Source: Comamonas avium (GTDB taxonomy: Bacteria; Pseudomonadota; Gammaproteobacteria; Burkholderiales; Burkholderiaceae_C). From it: 64,000 nucleotides of DNA. The notes below the pieces were generated by a model. The model saw only the letters and a list, made by a program, of their open reading frames with translations, was not told the origin of the DNA and ran no database searches. The stretch covers positions 28,179 through 92,178 of the forward strand of contig NZ_JACSQK010000010.1 of the NCBI RefSeq assembly GCF_014836675.1, in the 5' to 3' direction. This document shows positions 21,730 through 31,086 of the stretch, piece after piece; within the stretch, counting starts at the first letter, position 1; every line of letters begins with the position of its first letter. A program made the translations under genes and the position numbers.

Positions 21730-22500
21730 TCAGGCAATCCCAGATTTTAGGGGAACAAAGTGCACAGCTTCGAGCACAGATTCTGTAAATCCGTGAGGGG
21801 TTTTATCCACCACCAACAAAGCTTGCTGTCCCGTACTTCTTACCGTGGGGGCCACCAGACGGCCCCCCACAACCAATTGATCTAGCCACGCTTTAGGAAT
21901 TACTTCCCCCCCGGCTGCCGAAATGATGCCTGCATAAGGCCCGCCTTGCGCGTAACCTAACATTCCGTCACCAAACAAAAGCTGCACATTAGTGAGCCTT
22001 AAAGCGCGCAAATTGTTCCGTGCTTTTTCATGCAAACCACGCAAGCGCTCAATCGAATACACCTGTTTTGCCACACAGGAAAGCACCGCTGCTTGATAGC
22101 CACAGCCTGTACCTATTTCCAAAATCCGCCCCAAACTGCCCGAACTCCGCACGCATTCGGCACCTTCCAGCAACTCAATCATGCGGGCAACCACGCTGGG
22201 CTTGGAGATGGTCTGCTGCAGGCCAATGGGCAGGCTGGTGTCTTCGTAGGCCTGATTGACCAGCGCACTATCTACAAACAAATGGCGCTCTACACGCCCT
22301 AGCGCACCCAACACGTTCGGAGATTGAATACCAGAGGCGGCCAGACGCTGCACCATTCGCATTCGCACGGCTGCCGAGTCCAGCCCCAGCCCTACAGGGG
22401 CCATGGCAGGTGCTGTTGCCACCGCCCGTGCATTCACCGTTTTCGGTGCGGCAGAAGTGGCGATCCATGCAGGAAACCCGGGACGCTTGGGCTGATTCAT
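21730..22500 (-). CDS. pcm: Protein-L-isoaspartate O-methyltransferase
   Basis: Pcm repairs proteins by methylating isoaspartyl residues with SAM. The SAM-binding motif LEIGTGCGYQAAVLS is near residue 130, and the family block DTSLPIGLQQTISKPSVVAR lies just before. The 256 residues include about 45 extra N-terminal residues relative to E. coli Pcm (208). The ATG at 22500 overlaps the surE stop by four bases (ATGA), so translation is coupled. Confidence 0.95.
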   Translation of the reverse strand: MNQPKRPGFPAWIATSAAPKTVNARAVATAPAMAPVGLGLDSAAVRMRMVQRLAASGIQSPNVLGALGRVERHLFVDSALVNQAYEDTSLPIGLQQTISKPSVVARMIELLEGAECVRSSGSLGRILEIGTGCGYQAAVLSCVAKQVYSIERLRGLHEKARNNLRALRLTNVQLLFGDGMLGYAQGGPYAGIISAAGGEVIPKAWLDQLVVGGRLVAPTVRSTGQQALLVVDKTPHGFTESVLEAVHFVPLKSGIA

Positions 22501-23285
22501 GCCGCCTCCTGCGCACTGACGGCCATGTCCAGCCGTGATGCTGTCTGCGCCCAGTAAACCAGATGATCGTGGTCCGTCAGATCAACCTTCAAAGGTGTGA
22601 TGGCCACATGGCCATGGGCTGTTGCATGAAAGTCTGTGCCTTCCGACTCATCCTTGGCGGCACCAGCACTGCCAATCCAGTACATGGTCTCCCCCCGCGG
22701 GCTAATTTGCGTGATCACAGGTTCTGCGGAATGGCGACGTCCCAAGCGACAAAGCTTGACTGAGCCCATCTGCTGCAGCGGCAAATTGGGAATATTCACA
22801 TTGAGCAGCCAGGGCGCGTTGCCAACCAATTGCTGCTGACGCATCTGCTGCACCAGCTGTTTGGCTTTTTGCGCTGCTGAGGCCAGCTCGCCCCAGTCAC
22901 GCTCCACCTGCGAGAACGCAATGGCAGGCACCCCAAAGAGATAGCCCTCCATGGCAGCGCCGACGGTGCCCGAATAAATGGTGTCGTCCCCCATGTTCGC
23001 ACCATTGTTGATCCCGGAAACCAGCAAGTCAGGGCGATACCCGAGCAGACCGGTCATGGCAATGTGCACGCAATCTGCAGGCGTACCATTTACATAGCGG
23101 AAACCATTGGCTGCGCGCTGTACATACAAAGGTGAGTGCAAAGTCAAGGCGTTGGACTTTGCACTGTTGTTGTGCTCAGGGGCAACCACCTCGACTTCCA
23201 CACCATCAATGGAAGCCAAGGCATCGTGCAGCGCGACGATTCCGGGCGCCTGATAACCGTCGTCGTTGGAAATGAGAATCTTCAT
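22497..23285 (-). CDS. surE: 5'/3'-nucleotidase SurE
   Basis: SurE dephosphorylates nucleoside monophosphates and is linked to stationary-phase survival. The start MKILISNDDGYQAPGIV at 23285 places the metal-binding Asp8-Asp9 in the usual position; GTVGAAMEGYLFGVPAIAFS and LLNVNIPNLP follow. An in-frame extension to 23402 exists but has no family similarity. The gene opens the surE-pcm-nlpD string. It diverges from the GGDEF-like gene at 23509, so the 220-bp gap contains at least one promoter. Confidence 0.96.
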   Translation of the reverse strand: MKILISNDDGYQAPGIVALHDALASIDGVEVEVVAPEHNNSAKSNALTLHSPLYVQRAANGFRYVNGTPADCVHIAMTGLLGYRPDLLVSGINNGANMGDDTIYSGTVGAAMEGYLFGVPAIAFSQVERDWGELASAAQKAKQLVQQMRQQQLVGNAPWLLNVNIPNLPLQQMGSVKLCRLGRRHSAEPVITQISPRGETMYWIGSAGAAKDESEGTDFHATAHGHVAITPLKVDLTDHDHLVYWAQTASRLDMAVSAQEAA

Positions 23286-23508
23286 GGGCTCTAAACAGGT
23301 TATGCCGATTGTAGGTGGCACAAAGCCAATCGCCATCAGAGTATCTGCAGACGCACGCACAAAGCAGCCGCAGAACACCTCATTAACGCGCAATGCCCGC
23401 ATTCATCGACACGCTTGCGCAATTTAATGGTCACGCTCTTGCACCACCCAACAAACACACGGCGCCTCTGCGACACTCGCAGAATCTTCAAAATTCGAAA
23501 GCAAGCCT

Positions 23509-25041
23509 GTGGCTGAACGCTCTCCTGCTGATTTCGCTCGCGACACATTAAAGCTGCTCGCAGCACGCCGCCTGCAGCCAACCCCCGAAAACTATCAGGC
23601 CATTTACGAAGAAGTGGCAGGGCTGCTGCCGCACATCCCATTCCCCAAAGCACCGCTGCGTCGCATTGCCACCGTTTTACCCAGCCAGACACCGGCGCAG
23701 AAACGTATCACCAGAAATTTCTCACAGGCCATCGAAGACGAAGACTGGACCGCACTGCAAAGTGCCATTGCAGATTTTGCCAAACTGGATGTCAACACCA
23801 GCGCCCCCCCGCTAGCGCCGCCCGACCTCTTGCCGCAAACGATTGATATATTGCCTCCAAATCTGGCCCATCAATTGGCGCGCCTGATTGAAACCATCAT
23901 CTCTGCGTTTGGCGAAGAAGATGAACGCATGTACGAGCTGTCTCAGCAACTGGTGAGCTTTTTGCAAAAAGATGCGCCACCAGTTGCCGCGCTGGAGCAG
24001 TTGCTCAGCAACTACAGCTACCGCCTGTCTTTCACCGCGGAAGACCAGGCGCAGCGCCGCCTCAGCATTCATGCGCTGCTGCGCATGGTGGGCGAACACA
24101 TCGTCTCTATTGCCTCGCACGACGAGCCCCTGCAAAAACAGGCCCAGGCCTTATCGAGCGCCATGGAAAAACCCTGGACATTGCGCCAGCTGGACGCCAT
24201 GCAGGCGCACCTGAAAAGCCTGCTGTTTCGCCACCTTGAAATTGACGGCCACCGCAACGAGGCTCACCAGCAGCTCAAAGACCTGCTGGCGGAACACACC
24301 CACCAAATGGCCAGCCTGGGCAAACTCAGCGAGCACCACGCCCACGAACTGCACGACTGCGCAGAGCGCATTCAGCAGGCGCAAGATTTGGGCGATCTGG
24401 CGATGGTTCTTCAATCGGTCGTTCAGTCCGGCAGCGCCCTTGCAACCGAAAACCGCCTGGTGCAAGCGCAGCTTGCTGACCTGCGTGAGCAAACTGAAGC
24501 ACAGGAGCACACCATTGAAGAGCTGGCCATCAGCCTGTCGCATATCGAAGACAGCACCCGCCATGATCCCGAAACCGGGACCTTGAACCTGCTGGGCTTT
24601 CACGATGCCTTGATGAGCGAGGCCGCGCGCAGTCACCGCCAAACGCAGCCGATCAGCCTGTCCACACTGCAGGTGGACCACCTGGCTGCCATCGAAGCAG
24701 AGGCAGGCCCTACCGCCGTTTCGGCCGCACTCATTCACATGGCGCGGCTGATTCGCAGCACGCTGCGCCCACAAGATGCGGCAGGCCGCACCAGCCCAAC
24801 CCAGTTTTCCGTGCTATTTCCGGGCACCAAGCCTGCGCAGGCGGCACAGGCCCTGGCGCGCCTGCAAGCGGCCATCAGCGAACGCCCTTTGCTGCATGCC
24901 GACCGGCGCTGGACATTGAGCTTCAGTGCCGGGGTGATTGCCTTGAATGACCTCGACACCCCCGCTCAAGCCCTGGCCCGCGCAGCACACGCTTGCGAGC
25001 AGGCACAGCACATGGGCATGGGCCGCGTGGCTTTGTCCTGA
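23509..25041 (+). CDS. Protein with degenerate GGDEF domain
   Basis: A 510-residue protein that begins with a helical region (about 1-330) of unknown fold, starting ERSPADFARDTLKLLAARRL, then a predicted coiled coil around 310-345. The last 165 residues align with the GGDEF fold: HDPETGTLNLLGFHDAL corresponds to the usual HDxLTGLxNR opening. The catalytic signature is lost: at residues 429-433 (24793-24807) SPTQF stands where GGDEF is expected. It is therefore unlikely to make cyclic di-GMP and may be a receptor or scaffold. GTG at 23509 is the start; the binding site is weak. It diverges from surE. Confidence 0.78.
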   Translation: MAERSPADFARDTLKLLAARRLQPTPENYQAIYEEVAGLLPHIPFPKAPLRRIATVLPSQTPAQKRITRNFSQAIEDEDWTALQSAIADFAKLDVNTSAPPLAPPDLLPQTIDILPPNLAHQLARLIETIISAFGEEDERMYELSQQLVSFLQKDAPPVAALEQLLSNYSYRLSFTAEDQAQRRLSIHALLRMVGEHIVSIASHDEPLQKQAQALSSAMEKPWTLRQLDAMQAHLKSLLFRHLEIDGHRNEAHQQLKDLLAEHTHQMASLGKLSEHHAHELHDCAERIQQAQDLGDLAMVLQSVVQSGSALATENRLVQAQLADLREQTEAQEHTIEELAISLSHIEDSTRHDPETGTLNLLGFHDALMSEAARSHRQTQPISLSTLQVDHLAAIEAEAGPTAVSAALIHMARLIRSTLRPQDAAGRTSPTQFSVLFPGTKPAQAAQALARLQAAISERPLLHADRRWTLSFSAGVIALNDLDTPAQALARAAHACEQAQHMGMGRVALS

Positions 25042-25521
25042 AGGTTTGGCCATCCAGCGCCGTGGTGCTGCCAACAGGGCACCACGGCTGCGCACCGACC
25101 TGCGCATCTGCCTGCGCGCACGCCCCAATTTGGAGCAAGAGGTCTTGCACAAGACCCCTATCACATTTTGCAAATGCAATTCAAGTAAACCGATAGCACC
25201 CAAAAGGGAAAATCGCGACAGCAAGCGCTAACGCACACATTGATGCATAGTTTGCGCGCATGAACCTGTGCCGTTTTAGTGCACAGGTATCACATTCCGA
25301 AAACTCATAAATAGATTTTTCAAAAAATAAAGATTTATGCCAGATAGCGCTTTATTCACAAGCGCTTATAGCTATTTTAAATATAGCAATAGAGATTAAT
25401 TTTTCTCATATCTGGCACCTACGAGTCTTTGACCCTCAACCGTCAGCGCTTTTCTCCATGCGCCAGCTGTGGCCCGCGGATGGATCGTTGCTTTGCTGCT
25501 TTTCAATGAAAGATCTCTTTC
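25042..25521. other. Intergenic region between the GGDEF-like gene and gltS
   Basis: A gap of 480 bp. It holds a strong 10-bp hairpin with no T-run just after the upstream gene (GCCGTGGTGC at 25059-25068 with GCACCACGGC at 25079-25088), an A/T-rich stretch at about 25310-25410 that probably carries the gltS promoter, and a short copy of the palindromic repeat at 25343-25373. I see no convincing gene. Confidence 0.6.
25343..25373. repeat. Short palindromic repeat, copy C
   Basis: TAGCGCTT (25345-25352) pairs with AAGCGCTTA (25360-25368) over a 7-base loop, and AGCT follows at 25370-25373. The outer AGCT and the CGCTT/AAGCG arms match the ends of the long repeats, but the A/T-rich core is absent. 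It appears to be a deletion form of the same family. Confidence 0.55.
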
Positions 25522-26760
25522 ATGCATATCACTTTCAGTGCGTACTACACGCTCATCATGGCTGTCCTGGTTTTGCTGCTGGGCAAGCTACTGGTTTCTC
25601 GCGTGCGCTTTCTGCGCGAATTCAATATTCCAGAGCCTGTAGCTGGGGGCTTGGTGGTTGCGGCCGGCATTCTGACCATGAATCAGATCGCAGGCTGGAC
25701 GTTTGCTTTTGACAGCAGCCTGCAGACCGCCTTCATGCTGGTGTTTTTCTCGTCCATCGGCTTGAGCGCCAACTTCGCCAAACTGCGTGAAGGTGGACTG
25801 GGCCTGGTGGTGTTCTTGCTGGTCATCTCCGGCTTCATCGTGGTGCAAAACGGTGTGGGCATGGGCTTGGCCGCTGCACTGGGACTGGACCCATTGATTG
25901 GTGTGGTAGCTGGCTCCATCACCCTGGTTGGTGGACACGGCACTGCCGGTGCCTGGGGCACCGTGCTGGAGCAACAATATGGCTTGACCGGCGCCACCAC
26001 GCTGGGCATTGCCTGCGCTACCTGTGGCCTGGTGATTGGCAGCATCATGGGCGGCCCTCTGGCCAAGCGCCTGGTGAGCCGTTACAAGCTGGCAAAACCC
26101 CGCAGCCTGAGCGAGCAAACCCGCAGCGATTTGCCTCCGGTGGCCGAGAACCTGGATGCCTTTGCATTTGAAGCCCCGTCCAAAGCCCCCCGCCTGATCA
26201 CCTCCGACGCCGCCATCGAAACCATGGCACTGTTTGCAGGTTGCTTGGCATTTGGCGAGTTGATGTCCAACCTGACCAAGGATTCCTCGTTTCAGCTGCC
26301 CACCTTTGTGTGGTGCCTGGGCGCTGGCGTTCTGATCCGCAATATCCTGGATTACATCTTTGGCTTCAAGGTGTTTGACCGTGCCATCGACGTATTTGGC
26401 AATGCGGCCCTGTCTATCTACCTGGCCATCGCCCTGCTGTCGATGCGCCTGTGGGAACTGGCAGATCTGGCTGGCCCACTGATGATCATCATGCTCGCAC
26501 AAACCGTGACCATGGCGCTGTTCGCCTACTGGATCACATTCCGTGCCATGGGCAAAGATTACGACGCTGCACTGCTGGCCGCAGGTCAAGTCGGCTTTGG
26601 CATGGGCTCCACCCCCACCGCCATTGCCAACATGCAGGCCATTACCAACCAGTACGGTCCTTCGCACAAGGCGTTCCTGATCGTGCCGCTGGTGGGCGCC
26701 TTCTTCATTGATATCGTCAACGCCTTCTTGATTCAGGCATCCATCAACTTGGTGCGCTAA
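25522..26760 (+). CDS. gltS: Sodium/glutamate symporter GltS
   Basis: GltS imports glutamate with sodium across the inner membrane. The 412-residue protein has about ten hydrophobic helices and the family's conserved segments: FLREFNIPEPVAGGLVVAAG, FMLVFFSSIGLSANFAKL, and the duplicated glycine-rich re-entrant loops GSITLVGGHGTAGAWG and GQVGFGMGSTPTAIANMQ. Length is normal (E. coli 401). It precedes the gamma-glutamyltransferase gene by 173 bp on the same strand, so released glutamate could be taken up by this carrier; cotranscription is not proven. Confidence 0.95.
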   Translation: MHITFSAYYTLIMAVLVLLLGKLLVSRVRFLREFNIPEPVAGGLVVAAGILTMNQIAGWTFAFDSSLQTAFMLVFFSSIGLSANFAKLREGGLGLVVFLLVISGFIVVQNGVGMGLAAALGLDPLIGVVAGSITLVGGHGTAGAWGTVLEQQYGLTGATTLGIACATCGLVIGSIMGGPLAKRLVSRYKLAKPRSLSEQTRSDLPPVAENLDAFAFEAPSKAPRLITSDAAIETMALFAGCLAFGELMSNLTKDSSFQLPTFVWCLGAGVLIRNILDYIFGFKVFDRAIDVFGNAALSIYLAIALLSMRLWELADLAGPLMIIMLAQTVTMALFAYWITFRAMGKDYDAALLAAGQVGFGMGSTPTAIANMQAITNQYGPSHKAFLIVPLVGAFFIDIVNAFLIQASINLVR

Positions 26761-26933
26761 AGGCTGTCTACCCACCTTCAGAGAATCCAAAAGTTTACGC
26801 TGAACACAAAGCAGCGCAACCAGGCATTTGAAGGGGGTGAAGGGTACTAAATAGGCAGCTGCGGGGCAGACCTACAAACAACCCGGCAGTTTTAACGCAC
26901 ACTGGGGCATTCACTCGACAAGGAGACTGCCCC

Positions 26934-28793
26934 ATGCGTGACGCCAACGCCCAACTGCTTTGCCGCCCAGCCACTGTGCTGGGCGTTGTTGTTTCTGCAG
27001 CCTTGCTGGCTGCGTGCAGCTCTGCACCTGAGACGGCTGAAAAACGTTTGGCCTACCAGGTTCCAGACCAGCCTGAAGGCAGCTCGGGCTACACCGAAAA
27101 ACCAGGCTGGGCCACTGAAAAATTTGCTGTGGCTGCCGCCAATCCGCTGGCCACCGATGCAGGCTATCAAGTCCTCAAGGCAGGAGGCAGCGCCATGGAT
27201 GCCGCCATTGCCGTGCAAATGGTGCTGGGCTTGGTAGAGCCTCAATCGAGCGGTATCGGTGGAGGCGCTTTTTTGCTGCACGCTGCGGGCAGCAAGGTGG
27301 AAGCTTATGACGGACGCGAAACCGCACCGGCAGCCACCACCGAAAACCTTTTCCTGAAGGCCGATGGCAAACCCATGGCCTTTCATGACGCTGTCGTAGG
27401 TGGCCGCTCCGTCGGCACCCCAGGGGCGGTGCGCATGCTGGAGCTGGCACACAAGGAGCACGGCAAACTGCCATGGGCCACCTTGTTTGAGCCCGCTATC
27501 AGGCTGGCCGATCAAGGCTTCAAAGTGAGCCCGCGCCTCAACAGCTTGCTGTCCAATGAAAAGTTTCTGGCCAGCGATCCCGTTGCCCGCGCTTATTTCT
27601 TTGGTGCTGATGGCAAACCTTTGCCTGTAGGCGCAGTGCTGAAAAACCCCGAATACGCCCAGGTGCTGCGCGCCATTGCCAAGCAAGGCAGCAAGGCCCT
27701 GCACGAAGGGGAAGTGGCGCAGGCCATTGTGCAAAAAGTACGCAGCCACCCCACCAACCCGGGGGTTCTGTCGACCCAGGATCTGGCCAATTACCAACCC
27801 AAGAAACGGGCAGCGCTGTGCTACGACTGGAACCTGCCAGCCACACAAGGCATGCCCGTGCGCAGTTACCAGGTGTGCGGCTTCCCGCCCCCCAGCTCAG
27901 GCGCGATTGCGATTGGCCAAATTCTGGGCATCTTGGGCCACACCCCAGCTGCACAAATGCCGCTGGGACAAGACGGTCTGCCCACGGCAGACTGGCTGCA
28001 CTTTTACACCGAGGCATCCCGCCTGGCATTTGCCGATCGCGCACTCTACGTGGCTGACCCCGATTTTGTTCAGGCCCCCGGCAACAGCTGGATGAACCTG
28101 CTGGACAACCGCTATCTGAAAGAACGCTCCAGCCTGATTGGCCAGCAAAGCATGAAGGTGGCACAGGCGGGCAACCCCGCCAAGTTCAAGGTCAGCCAAG
28201 CCCCGATGCCCGAGCAGATCGAATACGGCACCAGCCACATCAGCATCGTGGATGCCTTTGGCAACGCACTGGCCATGACCACCACCATTGAAGACCAGTT
28301 TGGCAGCCGCCAGATGGTCAAGGGCTTTTTGCTCAACAATGAGTTGACGGACTTCAGCATGGCCCCGAAAGCCGCTGACGGACAGCCCATTGCCAATCGG
28401 GTCGAGCCCGGCAAACGCCCTCGCTCATCCATGGCCCCCACACTGGTGTTTGACAAGGCAACGGGCAACGTCATCATGAGTGCCGGCAGCCCTGGCGGCG
28501 CACAGATCATTCACTACACAGCCAAAACTTTGCAAGGGGTGCTGGACTGGGGTTTGACGCCGCAGCAAGCCATCAATCTGCCCAATTTCAGCAGCTTGAA
28601 CGGCCCCACGCTGCTGGAGGCCAAACGCTTCCCGGCATCCACCGTTGAGGCCTTGAAGGCCCGTGGCGCCGAGGTCAAAGAGCAAGATCTGACCAGTGGC
28701 CTGCAAGCCATTACACGCGGTGAAGCACACGGCAAAGTATTTTGGTTTGGCGGTGCTGATCCACGCCGTGAAGGCGTGGTGATGGGAGATTGA
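26934..28793 (+). CDS. ggt: Gamma-glutamyltransferase (glutathione hydrolase), lipoprotein-like
   Basis: Ggt cleaves the gamma-glutamyl bond of glutathione and related peptides outside the cytoplasm. The precursor self-cleaves before a conserved threonine, seen here as Thr433 in EYGTSHISIVDAFGN. Other family blocks are GGSAMDAAIAVQMVLGLVEP, SSGIGGGAFLLH and SAGSPGGAQIIHYTAK. The N-terminal signal ends in a lipobox-like LLAACSS, suggesting membrane anchoring rather than free periplasmic enzyme. AAGGAG lies 8 bases before the ATG. The 619 residues are slightly longer than E. coli Ggt (580). A bidirectional terminator follows. Confidence 0.95.
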   Translation: MRDANAQLLCRPATVLGVVVSAALLAACSSAPETAEKRLAYQVPDQPEGSSGYTEKPGWATEKFAVAAANPLATDAGYQVLKAGGSAMDAAIAVQMVLGLVEPQSSGIGGGAFLLHAAGSKVEAYDGRETAPAATTENLFLKADGKPMAFHDAVVGGRSVGTPGAVRMLELAHKEHGKLPWATLFEPAIRLADQGFKVSPRLNSLLSNEKFLASDPVARAYFFGADGKPLPVGAVLKNPEYAQVLRAIAKQGSKALHEGEVAQAIVQKVRSHPTNPGVLSTQDLANYQPKKRAALCYDWNLPATQGMPVRSYQVCGFPPPSSGAIAIGQILGILGHTPAAQMPLGQDGLPTADWLHFYTEASRLAFADRALYVADPDFVQAPGNSWMNLLDNRYLKERSSLIGQQSMKVAQAGNPAKFKVSQAPMPEQIEYGTSHISIVDAFGNALAMTTTIEDQFGSRQMVKGFLLNNELTDFSMAPKAADGQPIANRVEPGKRPRSSMAPTLVFDKATGNVIMSAGSPGGAQIIHYTAKTLQGVLDWGLTPQQAINLPNFSSLNGPTLLEAKRFPASTVEALKARGAEVKEQDLTSGLQAITRGEAHGKVFWFGGADPRREGVVMGD

Positions 28794-28817
28794 GCGCACA
28801 GCACACCAAAGCCCCAT

Positions 28818-28855
28818 AAAAAAAGCCTGACAGCTTCACGCTGTCAGGCTTTTTT
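28818..28855 (+). terminator. Bidirectional terminator between ggt and the TonB receptor gene
   Basis: A 10-bp perfect stem, GCCTGACAGC (28825-28834) and GCTGTCAGGC (28840-28849), has an A-run on the left (28818-28824) and a T-run on the right (28850-28855). It can therefore end transcripts of both convergent genes. Confidence 0.92.
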
Positions 28856-28889
28856 GCGCTCAGGCTTGCCGGCCTGAGGCCGCGTTGCG

Positions 28890-31040
28890 TCAGAACTGGT
28901 AGTTGGCACTTACCAGGAATGAGCGCGGTGCGCCTGGCATGGCGTTGGAGCGCCAGTACTCCTTGTCCAGCAGATTGGAGACCGCCATCGTCACCGTCCA
29001 CGGTTCTGCGCGCCAGCCTACCAGCGCATCCCAGCGGGTGTAGCCCGGCAAGCGTGCTGTGTTGGCCGCATTGCTCCAGCGCGCGCTGGTATGGGTCACG
29101 CCCACCTCTGCATACCACGGACCGGCAGGTGCATAGCGCACAAACAGATTGCCGTTGCGCTTGGCCGTGTTTTGCAAATCCAGACCGACATTGGCTGGGG
29201 CCTGCTGGTCTTCAACCACCTTGGCACTCATGAAACCCACACCGCCGCGAACATACCAGCTAGGGGCCAGACGGCCCGAAGCGCTCAGCTCGACACCCCG
29301 CGAACGCTCCTTGCCACGGATTGCCCAGATTGTGGGCTGATTGGTGGCATCGGGGCGGTAGCGAATGTTGTAGTGCTCCAGCTGATAAACCGCCATTTGT
29401 GTGGACAAGGCGCCATCGAACCAGTCGCTCTTGAGGCCCGCTTCAATCTGGCGAGAGTGCTGTGGCTGGTCGTCATAGACCGCCGTCGCCGACGTATCCA
29501 CCGAGATGGTGCCGCGCCCGCCGTAAGGCGAGTAGCTCTTGCTGTACGAGGCGTACAGACTCTGGCTAGGCACAGGCTGCCAGACCACACCCACGCGGGG
29601 GCTGGTGGAGCTGCCCTCGTAACCGCGCTCAAACCCCGTCACGTAGTTGGTGGAATGAAACTTGAACCGGTCATGGCGCATGCCCAGCAGCACTTTCCAC
29701 TGCTCTGTCAGGCTGATCAAATCCTGCAGGTACACCGCCTCGGTTTCTCCCTCGTGGCGATTGTTCTGCGTGGGAGCTACCCGGGCTGGTCGTGCCGGCC
29801 ATGCGCCTGTATTCGGATTGAACGGATCGTACGAGAACGAGCCGGGCACCGTGCCATACACCTTGGGGCGACGCAGCTCCTCGCTGAGTTCCACCCCCAC
29901 CAGCAGATCGTGCCCGATGCTGCCCGTATTGAACTTGCCAGTCAGATCTACGGTGTTGGCAGTGGTGCGGTTCACGGTCTCCTGCCATGCGTAGTTGGGC
30001 CGAATCAGACCCGTGGCTGCGTTGTAGGTGCCCCCAAAGTAGTGGTCAAAATCTTGATTGGCCTCGCGCTGGCTGGCCACCCAGCGCACGCTCCATTTGT
30101 CATTGAAGTCGTAGCTCAGGTCAGAGCGAGCCACCTTCAACTGGTCTTGCACATAGTCGCCCGGATGTTGAAAGCCCGTGCGAATGGAGACCCCGGCTGG
30201 CATGTTCTCATAGGCTGGCCCGCGGTCTGGTACGCGCCAGACGCTGTCATAGGTGTACTGCCCCGTCCAGCGCAGCCCGTTACGCATATTGATCAGGATG
30301 CTGGGCGAGATCATCTCGTTCTTGTTGCGAATGCCATTGCGAAAGCTGTGCGCCTGCTCGCGATCCGCCGTCACACGCACCACCACATTGGGGTTGATCA
30401 CATGGTTGATATCAATGGTGCCGCCCACGTTTTCCCAGGACCCGCCGCGCAGCATCACGCTGCTTTTGCCATCAAAGCGCGCCTGCTTGCTCACCATGTT
30501 GATGATGCCGCCACCGCCGCCACGGCCATACAGCACCGAGCCGGGACCTTTCAGTATCTCGATACGCTCCACGTTGGCCGTGCTGCGGCGCACCTGCCCA
30601 GATTCACGGACACCGTCACGGTAAATGTCCCCTGCATCCGCACTGAAACCGCGAATCAGCACGCCTTCACCACGCATGTCGTAGGTGGTATTGACGCCCG
30701 GAACACCATCGAGCATGACGGACAGGTCATTGATGCCGTAGCTCTTGTATTTGTTGACTTCCAGCGTATCGATGGTCTGCGGAATGTCTTTGGGCGCCAT
30801 GTAGGTTTTGGTCGCCGTGGTCACACCTTCTGGGCGCACATCGTCCGCATCGTATTCCGAGGCCTTCACCTGCACGACAGGCAGTGCTTGAACCTCTTGC
30901 TCCGTCATCTCCTGCTCCTGCTCCTGCGCCTGAGCCAGGCACTGCACCCCCAGCATCAGCACCGCCACCACCACAGGCCTCAGCACACCGGCTTGACCTT
31001 GGCCAGCGCCCCGAGTCAGGACTTGTTTGTTGCGCGTCAT
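28890..31040 (-). CDS. TonB-dependent siderophore receptor
   Basis: An outer-membrane gated channel that takes up a ferric siderophore using TonB energy. It has a signal peptide ending near QCLAQAQ, a plug domain (about 60-215, with KDIPQTIDTLEVNKYKSYGI and ILKGPGSVLYGRGGGGGIIN) and a 22-strand barrel ending in the classic SFLVSANYQF with terminal Phe. Closest to FpvA/FhuE-like hydroxamate-type receptors, but the siderophore cannot be named. ATG at 31040 is chosen, with a strong GGAGGGAGGG upstream; a GTG precedes it directly. A Fur-box-like palindrome lies 47 bp upstream. No sigma/anti-sigma pair or siderophore gene is adjacent. Confidence 0.93.
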   Translation of the reverse strand: MTRNKQVLTRGAGQGQAGVLRPVVVAVLMLGVQCLAQAQEQEQEMTEQEVQALPVVQVKASEYDADDVRPEGVTTATKTYMAPKDIPQTIDTLEVNKYKSYGINDLSVMLDGVPGVNTTYDMRGEGVLIRGFSADAGDIYRDGVRESGQVRRSTANVERIEILKGPGSVLYGRGGGGGIINMVSKQARFDGKSSVMLRGGSWENVGGTIDINHVINPNVVVRVTADREQAHSFRNGIRNKNEMISPSILINMRNGLRWTGQYTYDSVWRVPDRGPAYENMPAGVSIRTGFQHPGDYVQDQLKVARSDLSYDFNDKWSVRWVASQREANQDFDHYFGGTYNAATGLIRPNYAWQETVNRTTANTVDLTGKFNTGSIGHDLLVGVELSEELRRPKVYGTVPGSFSYDPFNPNTGAWPARPARVAPTQNNRHEGETEAVYLQDLISLTEQWKVLLGMRHDRFKFHSTNYVTGFERGYEGSSTSPRVGVVWQPVPSQSLYASYSKSYSPYGGRGTISVDTSATAVYDDQPQHSRQIEAGLKSDWFDGALSTQMAVYQLEHYNIRYRPDATNQPTIWAIRGKERSRGVELSASGRLAPSWYVRGGVGFMSAKVVEDQQAPANVGLDLQNTAKRNGNLFVRYAPAGPWYAEVGVTHTSARWSNAANTARLPGYTRWDALVGWRAEPWTVTMAVSNLLDKEYWRSNAMPGAPRSFLVSANYQF

Positions 31041-31086
31041 CACGCCCTCCCTCCGGGCTTTTACAGCCCTTGAAATGAAAGAATTA

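Noticed and set aside
23402..23508. Extended N-terminus for the GGDEF-like protein or a longer surE
   Set aside because: The surE extension upstream of 23285 has no family similarity, and no in-frame start with a binding site was found upstream of GTG 23509.
25220..25235. AAGCGCTAACGC near 25223 as another repeat copy
   Set aside because: Only a single arm-like stretch is present, with no matching partner or core within 100 bp.
25588..26790. 400-codon minus-strand frame across gltS
   Set aside because: Antisense to gltS; Gly/Gln/His-rich composition and no recognisable domain.
29091..31073. 660-codon plus-strand frame across the TonB receptor gene
   Set aside because: Antisense to an unambiguous receptor with a normal signal peptide, plug and C-terminal Phe; no protein-like features.
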